A stretch of 64,000 nt of DNA from Euryhalocaulis caribicus. Its GTDB lineage: Bacteria > Pseudomonadota > Alphaproteobacteria > Caulobacterales > Maricaulaceae. Positions 26,346 through 34,997 of the stretch are shown here, piece after piece. The position numbers and the translations under genes were made by a program. How positions within the stretch are numbered: position 1 is the stretch's first letter; each line of letters starts with the position of its first letter. The stretch spans positions 1 to 64,000 of the forward strand of contig NZ_ASJA01000018.1 in the NCBI RefSeq assembly GCF_000412185.1. Direction: 5' to 3'. Below the pieces are notes generated by a model. The model saw only the letters and a list, made by a program, of their open reading frames with translations, was not told the DNA's origin and made no database searches.

Positions 26346-27098
26346 TCAGGCCTCCGCCGCCACCGCTTTCAGGAACTCCGCCGCTTCCTCTTTCGCCCAG
26401 TGCGTCTTCACATCGCCGGGCTTGGTGGATTTCACGTCCAGCGGCTCATCGCCGGTCCGCTCGATCCGCGCGCCGGACGTCACGCCCACGATTTCCCCCG
26501 CCGGGTTGATCAGCAGCGTGGTCGGCATGGCGAACTTTCCGCCGTCGCGCCAGTAGGCGAGGGCGTTCATGTACGCCGCCCGGTCTTCCGACCCGTCCAC
26601 CCGGATCGGCAGGCGCGTCACGCCCAGCTTCTCGAACTCGGCGCGCGCGGCCTCAAGCGATACTTCGGTATCGCCCATCGCCCCGGTCTGAAGCGCGATA
26701 ACCTGAATGTCATGGCCTTCCAGCGCCCCGGCCAGCGCATCAAAATCGGGCAGCTCCCACAGGCAGGGCGCGCACCATGTCGCCCACAGGTTCAGCACCG
26801 TCCACTGCCCCTCAAAATCGTCCCAGCTTTGCAGCCCGTCCGCCGTCTCGATCGGCGCGTCGATCAGCGTCAGCCCGTCCGGCGGCGCCTGGAATGTCCG
26901 CGCGAAGGCCAGGCCCCGCGCCGCCTCCGGCACGCCGTCCAGCGCCGCGCCTTCCGTCCCCGCCGCTTCCTCCGGCGGGCCGTCTTCCAGATAGTTGTTC
27001 ATGTTCAGGCGGCTGATGATCGCCGAGCCCAGCGCGATCACGAACACGATGGCGAACATGATCCCGATAATGGTGCCTGATTTCACGCCCTTGCCCAT
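26346..27098 (-). CDS. TlpA-family thioredoxin-like thiol reductase
   Basis: 250 residues from ATG 27098, where a membrane anchor (IIGIMFAIVFVIALGSAII) begins shortly after the start. A linker then leads to a TlpA-like thioredoxin fold with NLWATWCAPCLWELPDFDAL (redox CAPC), IQVIALQTGAMGD, and the cis-Pro region FAMPTTLLINPAGEIVG. Such anchored periplasmic proteins reduce or isomerise disulfides, often in cytochrome c maturation. No ccm genes are near. An upstream GTG-type extension (to 27218) is unlikely. Confidence 0.88.
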   Translation of the reverse strand: MGKGVKSGTIIGIMFAIVFVIALGSAIISRLNMNNYLEDGPPEEAAGTEGAALDGVPEAARGLAFARTFQAPPDGLTLIDAPIETADGLQSWDDFEGQWTVLNLWATWCAPCLWELPDFDALAGALEGHDIQVIALQTGAMGDTEVSLEAARAEFEKLGVTRLPIRVDGSEDRAAYMNALAYWRDGGKFAMPTTLLINPAGEIVGVTSGARIERTGDEPLDVKSTKPGDVKTHWAKEEAAEFLKAVAAEA

Positions 27099-27234
27099 TG
27101 CGCGCTGCTCCCTTGCCGTGCGGCCTGTCCTGATTCCGTTGACCCGGTTATAGCCCCGTTGCCCGCTCCGCGCGCCCCCCGTAAGGTCGCGCCCGAACGA
27201 ACCGGACACATTCACCAAGGCGATTCATAAATTC

Positions 27235-28842
27235 ATGAGCGTTCTCGACACCCAGCTCGACCCCGATTCCGAAGACTTCAAGGCCAATGCCGCCCATATG
27301 CGCGAGCTGACGGCCCAGCTCCGCGCCAAGACCGCCGACGCCGCCCTCGGCGGGTCGGAGCGCTCGCGCCAGCGTCATCTGGACCGCGGCAAGCTGCTGC
27401 CGCGCGAACGGGTGGAGCGGCTTCTCGATGTTGGCACGCCGTTCCTGGAGCTTTCCGCGCTCGCCGCCAACGACATGTATGAGGACCACATCAACGGCGC
27501 CGGCCTCATCACCGGCATCGGCAAGGTCTCGGGCCGCGAGTGCATGATCGTCTGCAACGACGCCACGGTGAAGGGCGGCACCTACTATCCCATGACGGTC
27601 AAGAAGCACCTCCGCGCGCAGGAGATCGCGCGCGAAAACCGTCTGCCCTGCATCTATCTGGTCGACTCAGGCGGCGCGAACCTGCCCCATCAGGCCGAAG
27701 TCTTCCCCGACAAGGACCATTTCGGCCGCATCTTCTATAATCAGGCGACGCTTTCCTCCGAAGGCATTCCCCAGATCGCGGTGGTCATGGGCTCCTGCAC
27801 CGCCGGCGGCGCCTATGTCCCGGCGATGTCGGACGAGACCATCATCGTGCGCAATCAGGGCACGATCTTCCTCGGCGGCCCGCCGCTGGTGAAGGCCGCC
27901 ACGGGCGAGGAAATCTCCGCCGAGGATCTGGGCGGCGCCGACGTCCACGCCCGCAAGTCCGGCGTGGTGGACCATTATGCGGCCAGCGACGAACACGCCC
28001 TGACGCTGGCGCGCGATATCGTCGCCAATCTCAACATCCAGAAGGCCGTGGACCTCGACATCGCCGAGCCCGAAGACCCGCGTTTCGAAACGCGCGATCT
28101 CGGCGGCGTCATCCCGCAGGACACGCGCCAGCCCTATGATGTGCATGAGGTCATCGCCCGCCTGGTCGACGGCTCCAAATTCCACGAATTCAAGAAGCTG
28201 TACGGCGAGACGCTGGTCTGCGGCTTCGCTCGCATCTGGGGCTATCCGGTCGCGATCCTCGCCAATAACGGCGTGCTGTTCAGCGAAAGCGCCCAGAAAG
28301 GCGCGCACTTCATCGAACTGGCGGCCCAGCGCGGAATCCCGCTGGTCTTCCTGCAAAACATCACCGGCTTCATGGTCGGCTCGAAATATGAGGCCGGCGG
28401 CATCGCCAAGGACGGGGCCAAGCTGGTCACCGCCGTTTCCTGCGCCCAGGTGCCCAAATTCACCGTGGTCATCGGCGGCTCCTACGGCGCGGGCAATTAC
28501 GGCATGTGCGGCCGCGCCTTCGCCCCCCGCTTCCTGTGGATGTGGCCCAATGCCCGCATCTCCGTCATGGGCGGCGAACAGGCCGCCAGCGTGCTCGCCA
28601 CCGTCAAGCGCGAAGGTATGGAAAAGCGCGGCGAGACCTGGCCGGAATCGGAAGAGGAAGGCTTCAAGGCCCCGATCCGCGAGAAATACGAGGAAGAGGG
28701 CAACCCCTACTATTCCACCGCCCGCCTCTGGGACGACGGCGTCATCGCCCCCGAAGATACCCGCCGCGTGCTGGGCCTTGGCCTCTCGGCCTCGCTCAAC
28801 GCGCCGGTGCGGGAGACGAAGTTCGGCGTGTTCCGGATGTAG
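27235..28842 (+). CDS. liuB: Methylcrotonyl-CoA carboxylase, beta (carboxyltransferase) subunit
   Basis: 535 residues, the typical length. Two crotonase-like halves carry acyl-CoA carboxyltransferase blocks: [81 protein letters not shown] and [18 protein letters not shown]. This set, especially [19 protein letters not shown], identifies MCC beta rather than propionyl-CoA carboxylase. It carboxylates 3-methylcrotonyl-CoA in leucine breakdown together with a biotin-carrying alpha subunit, absent here. A LiuC-like hydratase lies at 44242. Confidence 0.93.
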   Translation: MSVLDTQLDPDSEDFKANAAHMRELTAQLRAKTADAALGGSERSRQRHLDRGKLLPRERVERLLDVGTPFLELSALAANDMYEDHINGAGLITGIGKVSGRECMIVCNDATVKGGTYYPMTVKKHLRAQEIARENRLPCIYLVDSGGANLPHQAEVFPDKDHFGRIFYNQATLSSEGIPQIAVVMGSCTAGGAYVPAMSDETIIVRNQGTIFLGGPPLVKAATGEEISAEDLGGADVHARKSGVVDHYAASDEHALTLARDIVANLNIQKAVDLDIAEPEDPRFETRDLGGVIPQDTRQPYDVHEVIARLVDGSKFHEFKKLYGETLVCGFARIWGYPVAILANNGVLFSESAQKGAHFIELAAQRGIPLVFLQNITGFMVGSKYEAGGIAKDGAKLVTAVSCAQVPKFTVVIGGSYGAGNYGMCGRAFAPRFLWMWPNARISVMGGEQAASVLATVKREGMEKRGETWPESEEEGFKAPIREKYEEEGNPYYSTARLWDDGVIAPEDTRRVLGLGLSASLNAPVRETKFGVFRM

Positions 28843-28845
28843 GCG

Positions 28846-29190
28846 ATGAACCCGCTCGTCGTCGCCTATCTCTATCTCACCGCCGCCATCGTGCTGGAAA
28901 TTGTCGGCACCACGCTGCTGCAGCAGTCGCAGCAATTCACGCGCCTGCTGCCGACGGCGCTGATGGGGCTTTGCTACGCCGCGTCCTTCTATTTCCTGTC
29001 GCTGACGCTGCGCACCATGCCGGTGGGCATCGCCTACGCGATCTGGAGCGGGCTCGGCATCGTGCTGATCTCGCTGATCGGGTTCGTATTGTTCAAACAG
29101 AAGCTGGACGCCGCGGCGCTCACCGGCATCGCCTTCATCGTCACCGGCGTCGTCATCCTGAACGCCTTCTCGAAGTCGGTTTCGCATTAG
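28846..29190 (+). CDS. Small multidrug resistance (SMR/EmrE-type) transporter
   Basis: 114 residues in four membrane helices. Helix 1 carries the essential Glu (TAAIVLEIVGTTLLQQS), and IAYAIWSGLGIVLIS in helix 3 has the family Trp-Ser-Gly. SMR dimers export cationic compounds or guanidinium by proton antiport. Residues do not separate EmrE-type from Gdx-type with certainty, although the pattern is closer to EmrE. Starts three bases after liuB, so probably co-transcribed. Confidence 0.9.
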   Translation: MNPLVVAYLYLTAAIVLEIVGTTLLQQSQQFTRLLPTALMGLCYAASFYFLSLTLRTMPVGIAYAIWSGLGIVLISLIGFVLFKQKLDAAALTGIAFIVTGVVILNAFSKSVSH

Positions 29191-29233
29191 CGCCCTTGGC
29201 CGCTAGGCTGGGCGCGTTAGATTCAGCAGGGCT

Positions 29234-29593
29234 TTGAAAGCCACGGGAATAGTCTTGATGATCACTGCCTCGCTTATCGCCGCCGCCCTCGCGCTCACCG
29301 CCCAGACGGAGGCGCAGCAGCAGGCCGTGCAGGGCGCCTGCGCCGCGGCGCTGATCTCCACCGGCTATCGCGACGTTTCCTACGGCCCGGCCTTCGAGGA
29401 CGAGGGCGGGGCGGGGGACCTCCTGATCGTGAAGGGCCGCCGCTCGGCCCAGCCGGTCAAGACCTTCCTCTGCCGCCTCGACCCCGACAGCGGCGAGGCC
29501 GCCGTCACCCAGATTCCGAACACCTATAAAATCATCATCTCCGACCGCGGCGCCGACGCGATCCAGAACTATCGCCGCAACGAGACGGAGTGA
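29234..29593 (+). CDS. Small exported protein, unrecognised
   Basis: 119 residues if started at TTG 29234, which gives a full signal peptide (MKATGIVLMITASLIAAALA); ATG 29258 would shorten it. The mature part has two cysteines (GACAAALISTGYR and FLCRLDPDSGE), which may form a disulfide, and ends with a Tyr-rich segment. No family is recognised. It overlaps the sulfotransferase-like gene by four bases (GTGA), so the two are probably one unit. Confidence 0.6.
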   Translation: MKATGIVLMITASLIAAALALTAQTEAQQQAVQGACAAALISTGYRDVSYGPAFEDEGGAGDLLIVKGRRSAQPVKTFLCRLDPDSGEAAVTQIPNTYKIIISDRGADAIQNYRRNETE

Positions 29594-30675
29594 CCCGCCG
29601 TCTGATTATTCATGTCGGCCCTGGCAAGACCGGGACATCGGCGTTCCAGAAGGCTTGCGCGGCCGACCGCGCGGGCCTCGCCGACCGCGGCGTTCTGTAT
29701 CCGGATTTAGGCGCGACGGCTCATCATCCCGTTGCCAACGGTATCTCGCTCGATATTGGTTATAAGGCGAACCTCAATCCGTTCGAAAAGCTACTGGAAC
29801 AGGCAGAGGCAAGGCCCCATGACGTGCTGCTTTTGTCGTCGGAAGGGTTTACGCGTGCGCTCTTCCAGACCAGCCGTTTCTTGGAGAACTATTGCCGTTT
29901 CTGGGAAGCGCGCGATTACGCGGTCGAACTCGTCTGCGCCGTCCGTCCGCGCGAAGAAGCGCTGGAATCGCAATATTGCCAGCGTGTCAAAATCCTGAAC
30001 CAGGGCATGAGATTCGGTCCCTGGGTGCGGGACAGCCTGCGCGAACTGCCGCCTTATTTGCGCTTCTGGAAAGATCCTCCGCGGGCTCTTTCACGCCGCG
30101 CCGTGACCTTCATTCCATACGACGCGGCCATGAAGGCCAATGCCGCCGCGGCGATATTTTCCGCTATGGGTCTGGCCGGCAGGGAGCCGGCGGGCGGGAC
30201 AGGCCGCATCAACCCGCATCCGGGCTGGCGGCGCGTGGAGGCCTGCCTCCGCTTGACGCGCGCCAGATTCCGCCGCGTCGGGCCGGTCGCGCCCGGGCTG
30301 GCGAAGTGGGATTGGGGACGCATTGAACCCATGCTGAAAATCGTTACCCGCGCCGCGAGGAAGCAGGGATGGGAGGAGGAACCCTTCCAAGGCTTCACGC
30401 CGGAAATCCGTGCCCTCGCTGAACAGCGGCTGGGCGAGACGCAGGAAGCCTTCGCACAGGCGCAGTGGGGCCGTTCCTGGCGGGATGTATTTGGCCCGCC
30501 AGCGCTGCTTCCGCCCGCCAATGAATTCGATCCCCGCAACGCCGATCCAGAGGACAACGACGCCATACAGGCCGTCGTCCGCGACGCGCTCCGCGCTAAA
30601 CCCGAACGCAACGAAAAGGCGCTCTCCAACCGCCACGCCCGCTGGCCCCTCGGACCTGGCAATTCCTCCACGTAG
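29590..30675 (+). CDS. Sulfotransferase-like protein
   Basis: 361 residues from GTG 29590. The N-terminal IIHVGPGKTGTSAFQKACAA is the PAPS 5'-phosphosulfate loop of sulfotransferases (PKTGT type), followed by GVLYPDLG and LLLSSEGF as in related bacterial enzymes. VCAVRPREEALESQYCQRVK resembles the 3'-phosphate-binding R...S block. The acceptor is unknown; in bacteria such enzymes sulfate polysaccharides or small molecules. The last 60 residues are Pro- and charge-rich and look unstructured. Confidence 0.75.
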   Translation: MTRRLIIHVGPGKTGTSAFQKACAADRAGLADRGVLYPDLGATAHHPVANGISLDIGYKANLNPFEKLLEQAEARPHDVLLLSSEGFTRALFQTSRFLENYCRFWEARDYAVELVCAVRPREEALESQYCQRVKILNQGMRFGPWVRDSLRELPPYLRFWKDPPRALSRRAVTFIPYDAAMKANAAAAIFSAMGLAGREPAGGTGRINPHPGWRRVEACLRLTRARFRRVGPVAPGLAKWDWGRIEPMLKIVTRAARKQGWEEEPFQGFTPEIRALAEQRLGETQEAFAQAQWGRSWRDVFGPPALLPPANEFDPRNADPEDNDAIQAVVRDALRAKPERNEKALSNRHARWPLGPGNSST

Positions 30676-30724
30676 CAGGGATAAAGCGCAGAGTTTCCCG
30701 GGAAAGGCGCTTGTCTGGACCCCG

Positions 30725-30846
30725 CCTTCGAGACGCCCTGCCGGACTCCTCAGGCTAAGGGAGGGGGGGTGAAGCTGTTGGTTCTTCTCACGCTTCTATC
30801 ACCCTTCCCCTGAGGAGCCGCGCCAAGGGCGCGGCGTCTCGAAGGG
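30725..30846. repeat. Dispersed palindromic repeat element (copy 2)
   Basis: Same architecture as the element at 9898-10002: outer arms CCTTCGAGAC / GTCTCGAAGG, and inner CTCCTCAGG / CCTGAGGAGCC. The spacer differs and is longer. It lies 50 bp after the sulfotransferase stop, where it may serve as a terminator-like structure. Confidence 0.8.
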
Positions 30847-31288
30847 CCAGAAAGCAGGGACAACCCCGAAAATATCAGACCGGCCTCCGGGACGGCGTAA
30901 GCTCTCCGGTGTTCGCCGTCATGCGAGGGGCTTCGGATCCGGTCGCCCGAGGGACGGAGTTGAACGCGGTTCCCGGGATACGGGGCTCTCTGACCAGAGG
31001 GCTCACGTCCCGGCGCACCGCCAGGCGCCAGTCTGAGGCTGAAATGCCCTGGCTATTAAGACTCTGGCGGCAGCGGATGGAGAGGCCGGTCGAGGCGACT
31101 CCCGCCCTCCGCAAAAGAACCGCGCGGCGCGTCTCAAGGACGCGAAACATAAACACTACGGTCTCCGGCGTCCCGATAGACGCGCCGCGCCACCCTTGCC
31201 CTCTGACTCGATCAGAGGGGTCGTGTTTCTCTTTTCCAACCTCTGCGGCGAATGCGCCGTGGAGGCGGAGGCGCTTACCCCAACGAGT
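30847..31288. other. Non-coding stretch of unknown role
   Basis: Open frames here give Arg/Ser/Pro-rich translations without domain features and look spurious. A clean inverted repeat CCCTCTGA-ctcga-TCAGAGGG lies at 31199-31219. The stretch between 30900 and 31270 lacks the palindromic repeats of its flanks. It could be a structured RNA, a decayed gene or simply spacer; nothing decides. Confidence 0.4.
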
Positions 31289-31379
31289 CCCCGGAAATCG
31301 CAAAGCGATTATCCGGGGTCCAGAGACGGCAGCCCCGTTGCAAACTGGATCCCGGACAATGGCTGCGCCATTTCCGGGA
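31289..31379. repeat. Two tandem REP-like palindromes
   Basis: First: CCCCGGA-AATCGC-aaa-GCGATT-a-TCCGGGG (31289-31318). Second: TCCCGGA-ca-ATGGC-tgc-GCCAT-t-TCCGGGA (31350-31379). Both have the GGATCCCGGA / TCCGGGAT ends typical of intergenic REP-like elements in alphaproteobacteria. Confidence 0.8.
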
Positions 31380-31405
31380 GCTGAAAAAGAGAAAGGCAAA
31401 AAGAA

Positions 31406-31515
31406 CGTCATCCTCCAACGGACCCCGGCCTTGAGTCGGGGGGAGATCGGAGGACCCAGTTGAAGTCTCAGCGACCCACGATCCCTGGGTCCTCCGGTCA
31501 AGCCGGAGGATGACG
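31406..31515. repeat. Nested palindromic repeat
   Basis: Outer arms CGTCATCCTCC (31406-31416) and GGAGGATGACG (31505-31515) enclose inner arms GGAGGACCCAG (31449-31459) and CTGGGTCCTCC (31485-31495). All four arms are perfect 11-mers. This CGTCATCCTCCGG...GGAGGATGACG layout is another common alphaproteobacterial intergenic repeat type. Confidence 0.82.
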
Positions 31516-31606
31516 GTGAAGAGAGCTAGAGGGCAAGGCAGAAAACCTCTCCCCCATCCGGAAGCGAAGAAAGCCCGAGATCCCTGGCTCAGCCTTCACG
31601 CCTCCA

Positions 31607-31646
31607 CAAAAAAGGCCGGCCTCCGGGAGTTGTGGAGGCCGGCCTT
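31607..31646 (-). terminator. Rho-independent terminator
   Basis: Perfect 13-bp stem AAGGCCGGCCTCC/GGAGGCCGGCCTT. Read on the minus strand it runs into TTTTTTG. It lies about 50 bp after the stop of the minus-strand gene at 31699 and should end that transcript. Confidence 0.88.
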
Positions 31647-31698
31647 CAGGGACGCCCCGCGCTTAACGCACAGCAAAGCGCCGGGGCGTTGTCAGGGT

Positions 31699-32268
31699 CT
31701 ATTCCTGGCTGGCGGCCGGATCCGCTTCCGGCGTGTCGCCGGCCGCGGCTTCCTCGCCTTCGGAGGGCAGGGGCGCCATCGTCGGCATCGGTTCGGGTTG
31801 CGCCTCAACCGGGGCGGATACGGGCTGCACCGCGGCCGGCGCGGGTTGCGCGGCGGTCTGCTGCATCACCGGTTCCGGCGCGGCTTGCGGCTGGTCGCAG
31901 CCTTTACCCTGGTACAGGCCCACCATGTAGAACCAGCGGCGCTCGGCCAGTTGCTTGCGTTCTTCCTCGGCCTGTTTCTGGCGCTCCATGGCGCCGCTCA
32001 GGACGCCGCCGAACATTCCGATGGCGCGCGCGGCCTGATAGCCCCCGGCGCGGATCGCCAAGTCGGTGCCAAGGCCCATGGCGGCTTCGCCCAGCACGGC
32101 GCCGGACGGCTGGCCGCCGATCTGCTCTTCCATGGTGCGGGCCTCTGTAATCAGCTGTTCGCACGCATATTGCGCGTCGCCCAGCTGCATGGGCTGGAAG
32201 CGGCTGTCCTGGGCGTGCGCCGCGCCGGCGCTGGCCAGAATGGCGGCGGTTGCGATGTAACGGATCAT
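31699..32268 (-). CDS. Exported protein with Pro/Ala-rich tail, unrecognised
   Basis: 189 residues, ATG 32268 after AAGGAGGAGACC. Signal peptide MIRYIATAAILASAGAAHA, cut before QDSR. The mature domain (about 20-125) has a Cys in YACEQLITEARTMEEQI, a Gly/Ala-rich hydrophobic centre (AARAIGMFGGVLSGAM) and a second Cys in GLYQGKGCDQ, then a disordered Pro/Glu tail. Family not recognised. The upstream region carries the TCATCT-N4-TGATGA motif shared with two other exported-protein genes. A strong terminator follows. Confidence 0.72.
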   Translation of the reverse strand: MIRYIATAAILASAGAAHAQDSRFQPMQLGDAQYACEQLITEARTMEEQIGGQPSGAVLGEAAMGLGTDLAIRAGGYQAARAIGMFGGVLSGAMERQKQAEEERKQLAERRWFYMVGLYQGKGCDQPQAAPEPVMQQTAAQPAPAAVQPVSAPVEAQPEPMPTMAPLPSEGEEAAAGDTPEADPAASQE

Positions 32269-32350
32269 GTCAGGTCTCCTCCTTGATCGGTGGTCGAAAA
32301 AAGGGGCTGAACACGTTCCCCCCCTTGGCTTGCGATGGTGGCGGCGCGCC

Positions 32351-32378
32351 GGGGCGCCGGCATCATCAAAAAAGATGA
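32351..32378 (-). promoter_or_regulatory. Shared dyad motif, copy A
   Basis: On the minus strand TCATCT-TTTT-TGATGA (32378-32363) is followed by the GC block TGCCGGCGCCCC. The near edge is 82 bp before the start codon of the exported-protein gene at 32268. Copies B (32831) and C (39265) match it in dyad, spacing and flanking block. It overlaps the end of the lipoprotein gene. Confidence 0.55.
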
Positions 32379-32770
32379 CGCGCGGACGCTTCGGTCAGCG
32401 GCGAGACAACGCGGCTTTCCTCCATCGCCGCCGCCTCGTTCAGGGCCAGCGCGCACTCGCTCAGCAGCGCGTCGAACCGCTCCGGCTCGCGCGAGGACAG
32501 GCGGCTGGCGTGATTGATGGAGTCGATATAGCCGCTGGCGAAAAGCTGGCCCCGCGGGGTGTAGTTGAACGCCATGCGCCCCCAGCGGTCGGCAAGCTCG
32601 GCGGCCTGCGGATCGCCCCCGCGCTGGCGCACGGCGAACGCCGCGGCGCAGGTGACCGCGCGGTCCAGCTCGGCCTCGGCCAGTTCGGCGTTTGTTTCCC
32701 CGCCGCAGCCGGAGATCAGGCCAAGGCAGAGTGCCGCCACGGCGGCCGGAATGTGCAGGGACAGGGGCAT
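32366..32770 (-). CDS. Putative lipoprotein, unrecognised
   Basis: 134 residues from ATG 32770 (AAGGGAG upstream). A lipoprotein signal peptide (HIPAAVAALCLGLISGCGG) with lipobox LISGC puts the mature N-terminus at Cys22. The mature part is mainly helical with ELDRAVTCAAAFAVRQRGG and LLSECALALNEAAAM, whose Cys residues could pair. No family recognised. Copy B of the shared dyad motif lies 60 bp upstream. The next gene downstream also encodes an exported protein. Confidence 0.72.
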   Translation of the reverse strand: MPLSLHIPAAVAALCLGLISGCGGETNAELAEAELDRAVTCAAAFAVRQRGGDPQAAELADRWGRMAFNYTPRGQLFASGYIDSINHASRLSSREPERFDALLSECALALNEAAAMEESRVVSPLTEASARHLF

Positions 32771-32830
32771 GGGCGTCTCCCTTTTCGCAAAGGCGTCAGA
32801 TAACGATCGCCCAAGCGTGCGCCGGGAGAC

Positions 32831-32858
32831 GGCGCGGCCGCATCATCACTTTTGAGGA
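32831..32858 (-). promoter_or_regulatory. Shared dyad motif, copy B
   Basis: On the minus strand TCCTCA-AAAG-TGATGA (32858-32843) is followed by TGCGGCCGCGCC. Near edge 60 bp before the lipoprotein start. Against copy C, 16 of 18 bases match from TGATGA through the GC block. Confidence 0.55.
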
Positions 32859-32876
32859 ATAAAAACCGGGGGAGGA

Positions 32877-34205
32877 TCAGGCCGAAATAACGAACAGCGC
32901 CCCGCGCGGGCTGTCCGCAATGCGCGCCGACAGGCCGTGGCGCTCCGCAATCGCCCGCACCAGCGCCAGCCCAAGTCCGTGACCCGGCGCGTCGCCCGGC
33001 TGACCGCGCGAGAACCGCTCGAAGACTTTTTCACGCAGCGCCTCCGGCACGCCGGGGCCGTCATCGCCGACCGTCAGGCGGGGCCCCGGCGCGACCGTCA
33101 GGCGCACACTCCCGCCTTCGGGCGAGAATTTCAGGGCGTTGTCCAGCAGGTTCGCGATCAGCCGTGCGAATTGCTGCGCATCGCCGCGGACCATCACCGC
33201 CGCTTCTGCTTCGACGGACAGCGCCACGCCGGCCGCCTCGGCGGAGGCCTCATAGATATCGCCCATGCTGTAAGCCAGCGCCGACAGATCAAACTCGGCC
33301 AGTCCCCGCGCATCGCCGGTCTGCGCCTGCATGGCGGACAGGTCCAGCAGCGAGTCGAGCAGGGCGGTCAGGCGGCGGATCTCGTCCCGCGCCCGGCTTG
33401 TCTCGCCTTCGGGCAGATCCGCCTCCAGCGCCGTCAATTGCCCGGCCAGCCGGGTCAGCGGCGTGCGCAGCTCATGCGCCAGCTGGTCGGTGGTCTGTTT
33501 CTGGATGGTCAGCAGCGTCTCGATGCGGTCCAGCATCTGGTTGACGTTCAGCGCCATCAGCCCGATCTCGTCGGGCCGCTCGGCGCCCGGCGCCCGGCGC
33601 TCCATATCGCCGTCGCGCACCGCCTGGCAGGCGTCATTGATCGTCTCCACGCGGCGGTGGAAACGCCGCGCGATCCACCATCCGCCCGCGCCCGCGGCCA
33701 GCAAGGTCAACAGCGTGCCCAGCGCGAACACCGCGCGGAGCTGCGCCAGCGCCGCCCGCCGCACTTCCTCCGACCGGGCGACCAGAAGGCCGTAATCGCC
33801 GCGCAATATCGTGGCCCGCCCGACCACGCGAACCGGGCCGTCCGGGCCGGGGAAGGTCGCTTCGAACAGGCTGGAGTCCAGCCGCGCCCCGTCCGGCCAG
33901 TCGGGCAGATTGCCGGCCAGGATCGCGCCCTCGCCATCGGCGAACAGATAGAACGCCTCCGCCCCCTGCGCCGGGCGCAGCTTCAGACGGTCGCCAATCC
34001 GCTGCTCCAGCCCTTCCACCCCCTCCACGGCGTAAAGCTCGACCAGTCCAGCCAGATCGATGTCGACCAGCTGCCGCAGCGTGTTCTTGGAGGACGCCGC
34101 GATGGCGAAATAGGTCGCGCCGAACACGATCATGCCCGATGCGGTCAGCAGCGCCGCGAAATAGGCGGCCAGCCGCAAATGGCTGGAGGCGCGCCAGAAA
34201 TTCAA
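32877..34205 (-). CDS. Two-component sensor histidine kinase
   Basis: 442 residues from TTG 34205, overlapping the response-regulator stop (TTGA). Two membrane helices (about 11-36 and 154-178) frame a periplasmic sensor region. A HAMP linker follows, then the H-box DQLAHELRTPLTRL (His244), N-box NLLDNALKFSP, G1 VGDDGPGVP and G2 GHGLGLALV. It phosphorylates the OmpR-type partner encoded just upstream. The signal is unknown; the 110-residue sensor shows no known domain to me. The neighbouring exported-protein and CHAT genes are possible targets. Confidence 0.93.
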   Translation of the reverse strand: MNFWRASSHLRLAAYFAALLTASGMIVFGATYFAIAASSKNTLRQLVDIDLAGLVELYAVEGVEGLEQRIGDRLKLRPAQGAEAFYLFADGEGAILAGNLPDWPDGARLDSSLFEATFPGPDGPVRVVGRATILRGDYGLLVARSEEVRRAALAQLRAVFALGTLLTLLAAGAGGWWIARRFHRRVETINDACQAVRDGDMERRAPGAERPDEIGLMALNVNQMLDRIETLLTIQKQTTDQLAHELRTPLTRLAGQLTALEADLPEGETSRARDEIRRLTALLDSLLDLSAMQAQTGDARGLAEFDLSALAYSMGDIYEASAEAAGVALSVEAEAAVMVRGDAQQFARLIANLLDNALKFSPEGGSVRLTVAPGPRLTVGDDGPGVPEALREKVFERFSRGQPGDAPGHGLGLALVRAIAERHGLSARIADSPRGALFVISA

Positions 34206-34879
34206 GCCGCCGCCCCGAACAGATACCCTTCGCCGCGCACTGTTCGCAGCACCGCGCCGTCAAAGCCTTCCTCCAGCTTGCGGCGCAGACGGCTGACATT
34301 GACGTCCACCACATTGGTCTGCGGATCGAAATTCATGCCCCAGACATCGCGCAGCAGCATTTCCCGGGTCACGGTGACGCCTTCATGCTCGAAGAAATAT
34401 TTCAGGAGGTCGAATTCCTTCGGGCTTAACGCCAGCGATTTCCCGGCGCGGTGCGCGGTGCGGGCCTTCACATGAAGCTCGATATCGCCGCTGACCATGA
34501 TCGCCGGATGCGCCTGCTGACCGGCGCGGCGGGCCAGCGCCTTCACCCGGGCGATCAGCTCCGCCGGTTCAAACGGCTTGGGCAAATAATCGTCCGCTCC
34601 GCGCTCCAGCCCGTCCACGCGATGACTGGCGCTGCCAAGGGCGGACAGCATCAGGACCGGGGCCTCAACCGCGGCCTCCCGCAACCGGGCGATCAGGTCC
34701 AGCCCTTCGCCGTCCGGCAGCATCCGGTCGAGGATTAACACGTCGCAGGGGGCGGTGAGGGCGGCGTTCAGGCCGCTGGCGAGGTCGCGGCAATGCTCGA
34801 TTTCCGCGCCGATACGTTCCAGAACCCGCACCACGTATGCGGCTGTGCCTTCATCATCCTCGATCAGCAGAACGCGCAT
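34202..34879 (-). CDS. OmpR-family response regulator
   Basis: 225 residues. Receiver domain: acidic pocket EDDE at 7-10, phosphoacceptor Asp51 in VLILDRMLPDGEG, Thr/Ser switch in LMLSALG, and the Lys in YLPKPF. The C-terminal winged helix (about 130-222) has LALSPKEFDLLKYFFEH and VVDVNVSRLRRKLEEG followed by LRTVRGEGYLF. It is a DNA-binding regulator paired with the downstream kinase. Palindromic sites are not typical for OmpR types, so its link to the shared dyad motif is only a possibility. Confidence 0.94.
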   Translation of the reverse strand: MRVLLIEDDEGTAAYVVRVLERIGAEIEHCRDLASGLNAALTAPCDVLILDRMLPDGEGLDLIARLREAAVEAPVLMLSALGSASHRVDGLERGADDYLPKPFEPAELIARVKALARRAGQQAHPAIMVSGDIELHVKARTAHRAGKSLALSPKEFDLLKYFFEHEGVTVTREMLLRDVWGMNFDPQTNVVDVNVSRLRRKLEEGFDGAVLRTVRGEGYLFGAAA

Positions 34880-34997
34880 ATAGTCATGATCTCTTGAAAG
34901 CAGTTTCCGCGAACAATCGTTGTGGCTAAGCTAGCGAAACCTTGGCCCGCCGTGTAGTCGAGACTCGCTGCGCCAAGGATTCGGGGGAAGGAATACC

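Noticed and set aside
30909-31463. 184-codon open frame in the palindrome-rich block
   Set aside because: Arg/Pro/Ser-rich, runs through REP-like palindromes, no domain or good ribosome site; likely spurious.
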